Positions 53,515-64,000 of a stretch of DNA of 64,000 nucleotides are shown here, one piece after another. The DNA comes from Melanocharis versteri (taxonomy: Eukaryota; Chordata; Aves; Passeriformes; Melanocharitidae). The DNA is taken from contig VZTG01003728.1 in NCBI GenBank assembly GCA_013397845.1, positions 2,288,084 to 2,352,083 of the forward strand. Reading direction: 5' to 3'. How positions within the stretch are numbered: the first letter of the stretch is position 1; each line of letters opens with the position of its first letter. The translations under genes were made by a program, and so were the position numbers. The notes under the pieces were generated by a model that was given only the letters and a program-made list of their open reading frames with translations, was not told where the DNA came from and searched no databases.

Positions 53515-53663
53515 AAGAATCACAGAGATTCACAGAATATTCTGAGTTGGAAGGGACTCACAAGGGTCATCAAACCCAGCTCTTATTGAATGACCTGTAC
53601 GGGGCTCAAACCTACAGCCCTGACATTATTAGCACCAGGCACTAACCAACTGGGCTAATCTCA
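53515..53663 (-). mobile_element. TguSINE1-like SINE (tRNA-Ile head, CR1 tail)
   Basis: On the minus strand the element starts with a tRNA-like head: an A-box-like TAGCCCAGTTGGTTAGTGCC, GTGCTAATAATG at the place of the AAT (Ile) anticodon, and a B-box-like GGTTTGAGCCCCGTAC. It continues into a CR1 3' tail (CCCTTCCAACTCAGAATATT) ending in CTGTGAATCTCTGTGATTC. This composite structure is known for TguSINE1 of passerine birds, mobilised by a CR1 subfamily. The head is diverged from a functional tRNA, so it is not a tRNA gene. Confidence 0.87.
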
Positions 53664-55588
53664 GAGTGGTAATTGTATATGAAAGAGAATTCTCCCACAA
53701 TATTTTCGTACCAGAATTACTGCAGAGGTTTCCGTGTGCTAGAAGCACGTAAGTACATGTAACCTCATAAAGTATCACAGCATGCAGTTAAGATATTTTG
53801 GTATTCCCTGCCTGCACATGCACAGTTAGATGCATATGACTAAATAAACATCTGAATAGACTTTCCAGGAAGATTTTTGCAGCTCAAGATCTTGGCATGC
53901 TGGGATGCGAGCATTAACAAAAGCCCAACACAATATTACAAATAATATGGTTCCTTCACGATGGCTTTTTTTTCCCATAAAATTCATGAAAATCAAGAAA
54001 ACTTCATTCTATATTATTGATTTTGAACATGAAGATAAAAATACTTTACCAATCTCAAAACATGTTTTGAGCAAAACACCATTGGTTCATAAAGACTGTG
54101 TAATAAGAGAGGCACAGTCAAATACATCTAAATTAGGATAACAAGTACTTTAAAAAGTGGCATTCATACATGTTACAATCCATCTTATCCTGTGTGAGAT
54201 ACCATGGCTGGTGCTTTTGTAGCTATTTTGAAAGAAGTGGGTTTTTTTTAAAGTACATTTTATCCTGTCACCCTGTCCAAAATGGATGGCTGAATGTGTC
54301 TGTTCGGCTGGCCCATGGCTTCAGTAGTGTGCTGAGTGCTGTGGCACAGCAGGATTTTAGACAAGGGGGAGAGGGATAAGCCCCTGTCATGGACAAGCAG
54401 TATTGCCCAGCTTCAGGTGTCCTCAAAACCACAGTGTACAGTTGCCTGAGAGGATGACCCACTTAGGCTGTGGAGACTGAGATGCCAGTGTCTGCTTGCT
54501 TTCACTTGAAAGCTTATGACTTACTTTGACAGGGTAAAGAAATGCATCTGTCAGCCTTTCACATGAGATCTCGTCTTGAGCAGAAAGAGGGCTGGAAAGG
54601 CAGTCACTTCTAATTTACTAGACCATGGGTACTTTTTTCTGTCTGCATGAAAAACTAGATACTTAAAATTGTAGGTATAAGAGCAGCACAATAGTGAACG
54701 CACCTCATCTACAGGTGTATTGCTTAAATATTTTCAAAATATGCAGTCTAAGTGTATAGGTTCTGAACATCTATGTACAGAGAAAACATTCTCTCCATAT
54801 AAATATTTAATGGGTTTATTATCTAATTTATTTTTTTAATGCATAACTTACCTCCTCAATATCTACATACTTTCTCACATTTGTAAGTTAGGAACGTGTC
54901 ATGAGAAAACAGGGTTTTCTGTTCTGCCTATTAAAAAGAAACAACAAAACCAAACTGTTTTCCTGTAGGGCTATATGAATGTATGAAGTTATTTATAATA
55001 AGAAATATAATCTGTGTATAAGAATTAAGCCTCCTACATTGTGTATAATAATATGCAACATTTTTCTTTTTCAATATCATTAACCTGTTTTCAATTAATG
55101 GAAAATGTTTGAGAACGTGTCATTGAGCATAGCATAAACAGGGTCAAAGTAGCAAGCTGTCTTTTCTGGATGTTCAGATGGGCACAGCCCCACGTGCTCA
55201 AAGTTACAAAAGCAGAGGCAGTCCCACCGAGTTTCTCTGGAGATCTAAAGTCATTCAGACAGACAGTTCCTTTCACTTGAGTTAGTCTGACAGCTCAGCT
55301 TACAGACCTCTGTTTGATGGGTCTAAACTTTGTGCATATGACCGAAACCATAAACATCAAAGCACAAACACAAGTTAGAGCTCCTCATTTGTTGTCAGTT
55401 TGCACCAGACAAGGGCTGCCATTCTCCGCCTCCCTTTTTTCTCCTTAAAAGGAGAGTAGTGAAGTACAATGAGGCAGTCGGGGGACCCAGTGCTGCAGGC
55501 TACAGCCTGGTGACATTTCCATGGTCTCTTCCTCATTGTGATTTGTTTGGAATTTGAGGTGTCCATTAAAGATATCTGCTACAGGGTA

Positions 55589-55640
55589 ATTAAAAAAAAA
55601 AAAAGAAAAGAAAAAAAGGAGAAAAGGAAGTGAAGAAGCA
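55589..55640. repeat. Polypurine tract
   Basis: A-rich tract with interspersed G, in the PDE4D intron after the 94-nt exon. Confidence 0.88.
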
Positions 55641-56864
55641 AACATATAACAAGCTGGTAATTAGAAATGGACTTGCTAACCTCATCTGGTTTCAAAGTCT
55701 GTATTGGAAATGAATATTGCAGAAAGGAAAGAATACACATGTAAAAATCCAATATTTTTAAATATTTTCAAATTTTATTTTGGTTTAAGGTGTTTTTTAG
55801 CTGTTTTGGCTCATCTCCTGTGTCAGAAACATATTTTCTGGATTTTTGTGGTTTTACTGGTATATTCCTTGAGGTCTAGAAAAGGTGGTACATTTCAGAA
55901 AAAAAAAAAGAGGTAATTTGAAGGAAGTTATTAAACTTTAGATTGAAATACAGTATGAATAAAAGGAACAAAAAATAATCTGTGTTCCTAGTAGTTTTGT
56001 CAGAAAAGTCCTTCATTGCACTAACTTAGGTTTCTTTGGGGCAGATGTCTGCAGTGCTCCACAACCCCATACTGTTTCGGCAGCAATCATGTGGCAGTTG
56101 CCTAAATATACTTTACTCTCAGTTTAATTCTTGTCTAAAGTTTTGCTGGTACATGTTGATAAACATTATTTAGTGATGCTGCTGATACTGCTATGGAGGC
56201 AAAAGCCCACAGCAAAATTCAGGGGTAAACAAAGCACTTGTTTTGTCATTATTACTGACTCTAGTTGAGAGGTGCAGAAACACTGCATTGGTGGCATGAA
56301 CTGCCAGCAATCCAAAGTGCTTGTAGATGTGGTTGGAAAAAGGCTTTCCAAGTTGTACAGTCTTAGTAGACAGGACCAGTCCACAAGTATTAAATCCTTT
56401 CAGTCCTTAAAAAGTTTTCTAAAGGTTTACATCAGGACACACGTGGATGGTTTTTGAAATACAATTTCAGAGAATGTTTCTCCTGAAAAAAAGAAACAGA
56501 AGTAATTTTTTCTTGCAAAATGTATTCCTATTTGGTTGTAATAAGGTTTTTATACTGAAATGATTGACCCTTTCTACAGCACTAGGAACATGGCAGAAGT
56601 GGTGATCAGACAGTCACAAGTTGCTTTTAAAGCCAGTTCAGAAAAATGAGGCAATTTGAGTAAAAGAGATCTGCTTGTACTGAAGTAAAGGTCTATATTT
56701 AACTTCTCATAGGTTTACTGATCTTGATAGAAAGAATCTATTGCAAAATCTTAAAAAAAGTTTTCCTAAGAATGAAAAAGTCCATAAGATGCAGCTCCAC
56801 AGTGAATTTTTTAATATTTATAATTCTTTTATAATTGTTTCTCTTTTTATTCATTCTTTTGAAG

Positions 56865-57037
56865 ACAAGCAACATGAAGTTGAAATCCCTTCTCCGACAC
56901 AGAAAGAGAAAGAGAAAAAGAAGAGGCCAATGTCCCAGATCAGTGGAGTCAAAAAACTCATGCACAGCTCCAGCCTAACTAATTCCAGTATTCCCAGGTT
57001 TGGAGTTAAAACAGACCAAGAAGATGTCCTTGCCAAG
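56865..57037 (+). CDS. PDE4D: PDE4D exon, linker to catalytic domain (173 nt)
   Basis: Acceptor TTTTGAAG at 56857-56864; donor AAG|GTAGAG, a weaker-than-average site. The first base pair completes the split Asp codon from the previous exon, giving DKQHEVEIPSPTQ, then a basic run KEKEKKKRPM, then SQISGVKKLMHSSSL and FGVKTDQEDVLAK. DKQHEVEIPS and KKRPMSQ identify the D paralogue rather than PDE4B (whose version reads DKQNDVEIPS). The exon leaves in phase 0. It links UCR2 to the catalytic domain and carries a Lys/Arg-rich patch. Unspliced read-through would continue in frame for 28 more codons and stop at 57124. Confidence 0.96.
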
Positions 57038-58011
57038 GTAGAGAATATATACATCCTTGAATTTAAACCCTTAAATATAAACAGAGTGTGGAGTTTTCAG
57101 TATTATTCCATCCTCTGCTTATAAACATTGATTTCAAGCTGCAGCACCAAGCACTCATCTCACTTAAAATAATCCAAATTTGTTGAAGTGGAAAAATAGC
57201 AAGTAAAATCAGAATCAGACCATGAGGGTTAATTTCAGCATGAAGACGATTTCATCTGCAGATGGAATGTAAATTAGCATTTGTGTATGCATTAAGAAAG
57301 CTGCCTATTCATAAATACTATCAGAAGATTGAAGAGTAGACATATTATATAATGTCACAAGAATGAAAATGTTTAGATAACAACCTTAATTTTAAAAATG
57401 CATAAGGGTATGTAGAATTAGAGCTATCCTTCGTATTTTTAGCTGTGTAATTTTGTGTACATCCTTTGTGTTATTTTTTAATGAAATTTCTTAATATTTT
57501 TGCATCAGCAGCTAACTACTTGGTAATAATAGAAAATTTGTATAAAGGGTTTTTTGATTGAGTTTCACATTTTAAAATATGCCTATCCTAACATTTCAGG
57601 AATCTTATTTGAAGAGTGTTTCTGAGAACCAGGTAGAGACCAGCAGAATTGCATCATCTCTGGAGATTTTCTTCTCACTGAACTTCATTGTCAATGGACA
57701 GTGAGATAGCAAAGTGTGTCAGTTAAACTCATTCAAGATACTGTAGGATTTTTCCCTCTGGAGCAATCCACTTAGGAGACAGTCTTTCCTGCTTAGAGAA
57801 CTAAATTCTGAAAAATGGGTAGATGTAAATTCTGATATTGCAAGATTAGTAGCAGCTGCAGAGTTTAGAGTTTAGCCCTTCCAGAGTTTAGCATGTAACT
57901 TGCACAGTGGCCAGGTTTGAATGAGTCTTCTGTTTTTAATTGTTTCTCTTAAAGAATTGGTAGAATTTTTGTGTTGGGTTTCAGCCTGTTTGTTGCTTTA
58001 TTCTACTCTAG
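57038..58011 (+). other. PDE4D: PDE4D intron (974 nt)
   Basis: Starts GTAGAG, ends CTCTAG. AT-rich; no repeat or second gene recognised. Confidence 0.88.
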
Positions 58012-58110
58012 GAACTTGAAGATTTGAACAAGTGGGGCCTTCAGGTTTTCAGAGTAGCAGAATTATCTGGAAATAGACCTTTGACTGTCATCATGCACAC
58101 TATTTTTCAG
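58012..58110 (+). CDS. PDE4D: PDE4D exon, start of catalytic domain (99 nt)
   Basis: Acceptor CTACTCTAG, phase 0 in and out, 33 codons beginning ELEDLNKWGL and ending TVIMHTIFQ. It encodes the first helices of the PDE4 catalytic core. NRPLTVIMHTIFQ matches PDE4D; PDE4B has NRPLTCIMYAIFQ. The donor is CAG|GCAAGT, a GC splice site rather than GT, in an otherwise perfect consensus context. Three residues differ from human PDE4D as I recall it: Leu for Val at codon 5, Gln for His at codon 11 and Val for Ile at codon 15. The intron that follows is only 89 nt. Confidence 0.95.
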
Positions 58111-58199
58111 GCAAGTAGGAGAGTCGTGCTGCTTTTTTTTCCTATCTTGGAGACCGTTCTGTGCTTTGAAATCTAATAGTTTTTCCTCTACTTTTATAG
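58111..58199 (+). other. PDE4D: 89-nt GC-AG intron of PDE4D
   Basis: Begins GCAAGT and ends TTTTATAG. A likely branch site CTAAT (58173-58177) sits about 23 nt before the acceptor, followed by a T-rich tract. Both flanking exons are intact and in phase 0. The first two bases are GC, the best-known non-canonical U2 donor. Retention would reach an in-frame TAA about 22 codons into the intron. Confidence 0.93.
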
Positions 58200-59578
<1,379 letters not shown>

Positions 59579-59678
59579 GCTGTGTTCACTGATTTGGAGA
59601 TTCTTGCAGCAATTTTTGCCAGTGCAATACATGATGTAGATCATCCTGGGGTTTCAAATCAGTTTCTTATTAACACAA
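59579..59678 (+). CDS. PDE4D: PDE4D catalytic exon with HDVDHPG motif (100 nt)
   Basis: Acceptor TATTCTAG, donor ACAA|GTAAGT; 33 codons plus one base, phase 0 in, phase 1 out. Contains AIHDVDHPGVSNQFL. The His (59630-59632) and Asp (59633-59635) of HD are the second zinc ligand and the aspartate bridging the two catalytic metals in class I phosphodiesterases. The sequence AVFTDLEILAAIFASA has Ser where PDE4A and PDE4B have Ala, again matching PDE4D. Fully conserved in the motifs I can check. Confidence 0.97.
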
Positions 59679-62600
59679 GTAAGTTTGATGTTTAGTGGTT
59701 TTCTCAAAAATTTGTTGCAAGGTCTGCACATAGCACCTGAAAAATACACAGTTCATTCCTTGTTTGCTTCTATCTCTAACTTTTCTCGGTAAATAGATAG
59801 ATGTTTATATTTTAAACCTGATATTACTTTGCATTTTTTGTAAATTTAGAGATAATTTCCATAGTACACTCTAGCAAGAATTACTAAGGTATGAACTATA
59901 AACCTGGCATTGTTTTGATGTATTGCATGTTGTCTCTCCTGGAAATATAGTTGATTTACACTAAAGAGATTAAGTTGTAGGAAGAAAATGAAGGAAGATT
60001 TAAAAAAAAAAAAAAAAGGAAGAAAAGGGTTTATGTGTTTATATTGGAAATATATTATATGACCAAGGATAGAAATTCAGAAAGCAGAAAAGCAAGTTTC
60101 TTTTCAGCAAACGGACTGTCAGGCCCATCTCCCTCTGCCTGGATCCTGTACTTGGCTTTTGATCTCACATGCCTTGTGGACTGAATTTCCTCAGCCTGTT
60201 TCTGCAGCTATGATAAACCTGTTTGGTTTTTTCTGACCCTGATGTCATTTCCAAATTTGAAACCCAGTGTACTTCTGCGTTCCTCAAGGCTGTTGTCTGC
60301 AGCATTGCTGAACCTCTATCCCCTCCTTATTCTTCTACTGAAAGAAAAACACTGTTAACTTTATTGAACCTGATCATAAGACATTTACTGAATGGGTTTT
60401 TTTTGCCCCAGTGACAACCTGCTTGGATTTCATTGACTTATGTCACTATTATCAGTGGGTAGCACTTTGTAGGTTAGTACAAGTTCCATCACACTCTGTT
60501 ATTTCTTCTGCTCTCTGGCAACTTCTTCTTTTGTGATAACTGACCCAGAAGTACAAAGTTAAAATAATACTGATAATCCAAGCACAGAAGAAGAAAAAGC
60601 AACAGAAATGTAGACATACCAAGGGTTGTGTATTTGACCCATCTGGTTGCACATTTATAGATACTGTCACTTCTGCACATGGGTGAATCTATTCCACAGG
60701 TGCTAAAATAGAATGATCCCAAATCAGCAGTAGAGTTTGAAGAAGGGAGCTCCTCCTCTGACTCATTGCTGCTGTGTATTCAAATAAGACATGAACTTCA
60801 GTTTAGCCTGCACCTAGTTTTGTTTTTCTCAGTGGCCTAAGGGCCATCTTATAATGAAATTGAATTTGATGACTCATCTGCATGGAAGAGGATTAGGATT
60901 GACTCTGGATTTTTTGTGCTTTACTGGGGACCAGTACAGTTCAGCAGTGTAGTATAGGCAGAGAGTGAATCAAGCTTTGTGTAAAAAACAGTTTATAATA
61001 TCTGAATTCTTAAGAGTGGACATATGTAAATAAAGCGTTTCTTTGCTTGTTGAGTCAGAAATTGAGTACCAGGTTATATTGGTGGCTCTGAGGTTCTGTG
61101 AGGAAACCAATGAATTGTTAAGGTTTAAGAGCGATGACTTAGTTGAATGGATGAGTAGTGGTACATAAAGCTTTCACTTCTAGCTAGACAGATTGAAATT
61201 CAGCTAATGTAGGAGTCATTCTCATGCTCATAATTACCAGCTTAGAAAATATATCTTGTTTTTCTCAATTCAGCTTTTGATAAAGGAGGCTTCTGTGTCA
61301 GTCAGGTAGCAGCACTAATTGAAACTGCTGTTGCAAGGCTGAAAGAAACAAAGAGATTTTGTTTCTTTTAGATTGTTCTGTATACTAGGAAGAAACTGCA
61401 GGGACAGAGACAGGAAAGGATTATCTAATGTTGGTTTCTCAAATCCAAAATTTTCCTAACCTCTAGAAGATAATTGACTTCCATCTAATTTTGTTTTTCC
61501 AGTGAACCATACAATATATTAAGATTTCACCAAATGTAAGAATACATTAAAAAAACCATAATAAACTTAGTTACTTAAAGTATGTACATATTTGCCATAT
61601 TTTATTATTTTTTAATTAGTCTTGTGATTTTTCTGAACATTATTTTCCTATCTAAAGTCTGTTACAGAGTTGTCAACTAAACAGATCCCTCTCGAATGCT
61701 ATTAAAGAGCAAACAAATATGAAGTACATTAGCTTCAGAGGAGATGCTTATTTTACCACTGTAACTCTGTCCTTCTGGAAAAATATTCTTGAATCTTACA
61801 ATGTTTTACAGAGGTTACCAAGGGAGAACTTTCTTCCATTTTCACATCCATTTTGAAGTTGAGTACATTTTAGCTGTGTCTGTAGCTCCAGCTCTTCCAA
61901 AGTATTTTGGAAATGTGGAGTGTTTTGCAGTTGCAGCTCATCAGAAGTCTGTTTGAAAGGAAAATAAACTCCTGCCTGTTTTCTGCATAAGACAAACAAG
62001 TATGCAAGCTTTGTATGTGTTCTGTGGAAGACGAAAGAGAGATTATTTTACAAACTTGCTTTCTTTCTACTTCTGCTGTTACGGTTCTGCTGCCTTTGGG
62101 ATAAGGAAAGGCAGAGGAGGACTTTTCTGATTCAACAGATCGATTTATTCAAGACAGGAGAGGAAGACAGCAGGAGAATAGATAATGAGGTTAATGAAAT
62201 CTGCAGATCAAAGCTTTTAGAGTCCTCCCATTGAACCAGAGGCATTTTAAAATATAGCTGCTGTAAAAGAAGAAAAGAGAACAAACAGTGGAATAGACTG
62301 ATGTATGTTTAGACTTAGGCTAGAACAGCTGTAACAAATAGAAGTTAATGTAGCACATGAAAAGCATGATTGCATAAAAAGGATTTGAGGTTTTTGTGAT
62401 AGATTTATTTACAAACTGTATCTTAAATCATATGCAAGCTGACCATGAAGTATTCCTGGGTAAAAGCTAAAGCTGTGCAGAAAGTTTCATAACTGCTTTG
62501 ATTTTTCAGAGCTGTCTGTTCAGCAGGCCTAAGCTGACCTTGCAGGTGTGCCTTAGCGCAGGCGTGGCTGCGAAAGTGTGTGTTACTCTCACAGCCATGT

Positions 62601-63349
62601 GGGGTGACTGAGTTAAGAATATTTCCACTGGAGAAGGCAGCATTACAGACAGCATCAGGGACTGACCATGCTCAAGCATGAGACAGCAGGCAAGGCCACT
62701 GCCTGCAGTTTCACACTGCATGACATTACCTGAAAAAGACAGAAGCATAGCTGTTACCATCCTACCAGCCTTCAGTTGTCACGGACTAATGACTGTAAGC
62801 TTAGTTCACTAGGCATCTGAGTGTCTTAGATAACTGCAGAAAGACATGATTTGAAAACCAAGAAGCGTGCGCTCTGCAGCAGACCTGCAGAAAAGCCTCA
62901 GCTTTGTATTCCCAGAGTGCTGGAAAGCTGAAACTTAACTAACAATAGAATTTTAGGGGTTGTGATGGAGAGAGGCATGAGAAGACAACACATCAGAGTG
63001 TGTTTTAGTTGAGATGCGTTTATGCATATATTACGCGTGTAATATTTTCTAAGTTACCTCATACAGATAGGAAAATGTATTCTGAAAATTACCTTCCGTA
63101 TATTTTTTTCTAACTTGCCACTCCAGGCACGTGTACATGCATCATTGCAAAACCTTTTCTTTGTTTTCCTCAACATACTTTGGCTTGACCTAGTAAGATA
63201 TTCAGTCAATAATTCTGTAACTTTCAGGGCTTTTACTAAAAGTTTATCTGTAAATCTTGTTATGCATGTAATGAATTTGAAAACGATCTTCAGGGATTTG
63301 GTAGAAGCACAGGCTTTAGTAACGTTCTGCCCTGCAATTGTTATTGTAG
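59679..63349 (+). other. PDE4D: PDE4D intron (3671 nt)
   Basis: Starts GTAAGT, ends TTGTAG. Contains a poly-A run at 60001-60017; otherwise nothing recognised. Confidence 0.88.
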
Positions 63350-63504
63350 ATTCTGAACTCGCCTTGATGTACAATGACTCATCAGTACTGGAGAATCACC
63401 ACTTAGCTGTGGGTTTCAAGCTGCTGCAGGAAGAAAATTGTGACATTTTCCAGAACTTGACCAAAAAACAGAGACAATCGTTGAGGAAAATGGTCATTGA
63501 CATT
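63350..63504 (+). CDS. PDE4D: PDE4D catalytic exon (155 nt)
   Basis: Acceptor TTATTGTAG, donor ATT|GTGAGT. Two bases complete the split Asn codon, followed by 51 codons: SELALMYNDSSVLENHHLAV, then GFKLLQEENCDIFQNL and KKQRQSLRKMVIDI. DSSVLENH and EENCDIFQN are the PDE4D forms (DESVLENH in A and B). This is the middle of the catalytic domain. The last visible exon leaves in phase 0. About half of the 518-residue PDE4D6 protein is encoded by this point, and the remaining catalytic exons and C-terminus lie beyond the window. Read-through into the intron would add 15 codons before a stop at 63547-63549. Confidence 0.97.
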
Positions 63505-64000
63505 GTGAGTTTTGAGACTCCATCTTCCATAGAGCTATCACTTGAATAACAAAGCACAGGGGCATTTTGTGATAAATTACGTCATCAGGCCTGTAAACAA
63601 TGAAGTGAAAGTTTGAAGTTTTGTCATGTGTTGCCCAAACACGAATAGTGGTTTGTTTTAAGTTTCAGTAACTTTCTATGTGTTTTTAGAAGGTATACAA
63701 TTCTGTTTCAAGCTGGTTTTGTACTGATATGTGCCATTCTATCATCAGAGTTAGAAATTTGCTACTGAATTTATAATGAATTTGGGCTGATCAGATCATT
63801 CTGAACAATGCTGAACAATGATTTTGTCATAATCTTAAAATAACTAAAATGAGAACCTACTATTATGAACATACAGGACTCATACCTGTTTTGTGTATTC
63901 AGACATAGAAGCTATGGGTTCCTTCCAAAATTGTTGATTTATATGTTCAAATATTTGTTTAAAAACCCCAGTAGAATCATTTACGTAGTGTTCATTTTTT
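63505..64000 (+). other. PDE4D: PDE4D intron, start only
   Basis: Begins GTGAGT. Runs off the window; the next expected exon continues the catalytic domain from VIDI. Confidence 0.85.

Larger units (their letters stand above)
53238..56864 (+). other. PDE4D: PDE4D intron after the 94-nt exon
   Basis: 3627 nt, GT-AG. Contains the TguSINE1-like element at 53515-53663 and a purine-rich tract at 55589-55640. Nothing else is recognised. Confidence 0.85.

Noticed and set aside
53590..53663. A tRNA-Ile gene on the minus strand
   Set aside because: The cloverleaf is diverged and runs directly into a CR1 tail, so it is the head of a SINE.

Overview
This is a gene-poor, AT-rich vertebrate window, almost all intron, from a bird and most likely a passerine. 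The avian call rests on at least nine CR1 LINE fragments carrying the typical bird CR1 3' end. The passerine call rests on a SINE at 53515-53663 with a tRNA-Ile-like head fused to a CR1 tail, which is the TguSINE1 architecture described from songbirds. I recognise one protein-coding gene, on the + strand: the 3' half of PDE4D, the cAMP-specific 3',5'-cyclic phosphodiesterase 4D.

Seven coding exons can be placed to the base. The first (45899-45946) encodes the 16-residue N-terminus of the supershort isoform PDE4D6. It is followed by six shared exons of 94, 173, 99, 165, 100 and 155 nt, ending at 63504. Phases match at every junction and give 278 codons for the PDE4D6 reading. They cover the C-terminal part of UCR2, the linker, and the first half of the catalytic domain, with the metal-binding histidines and the first metal-binding aspartate. 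The last catalytic exons and the 3' UTR lie beyond 64000. The UCR2 exon that precedes the 94-nt exon in longer isoforms was not found, so it should lie upstream of base 1. Bases 1-45898 are therefore intronic for the longer isoforms.

Layout: 1-22600 is intron with CR1 pieces, one LTR-type repeat (10458-11556) and a large decayed CR1 (17003-19545). That CR1 contains a suspicious 738-bp direct duplication joined by a single N. A CpG island with a 72-base gap sits at 22700-23060; it is the only strong GC island and has no assigned transcript. 23100-45390 is mostly unremarkable intron with three CR1 pieces. A candidate PDE4D6 promoter with CCAAT and TATA-like elements lies at 45391-45898. 45947-64000 holds the exon cluster, which includes an 89-nt GC-AG intron.

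PDE4D hydrolyses cAMP. The PDE4D6 transcript lacks UCR1 and most of UCR2, so it should encode an enzyme without the PKA-regulated UCR1 module. Apart from PDE4D I can support no host protein-coding gene, tRNA, rRNA or known microRNA here. Most other open reading frames are chance or lie in repeats.
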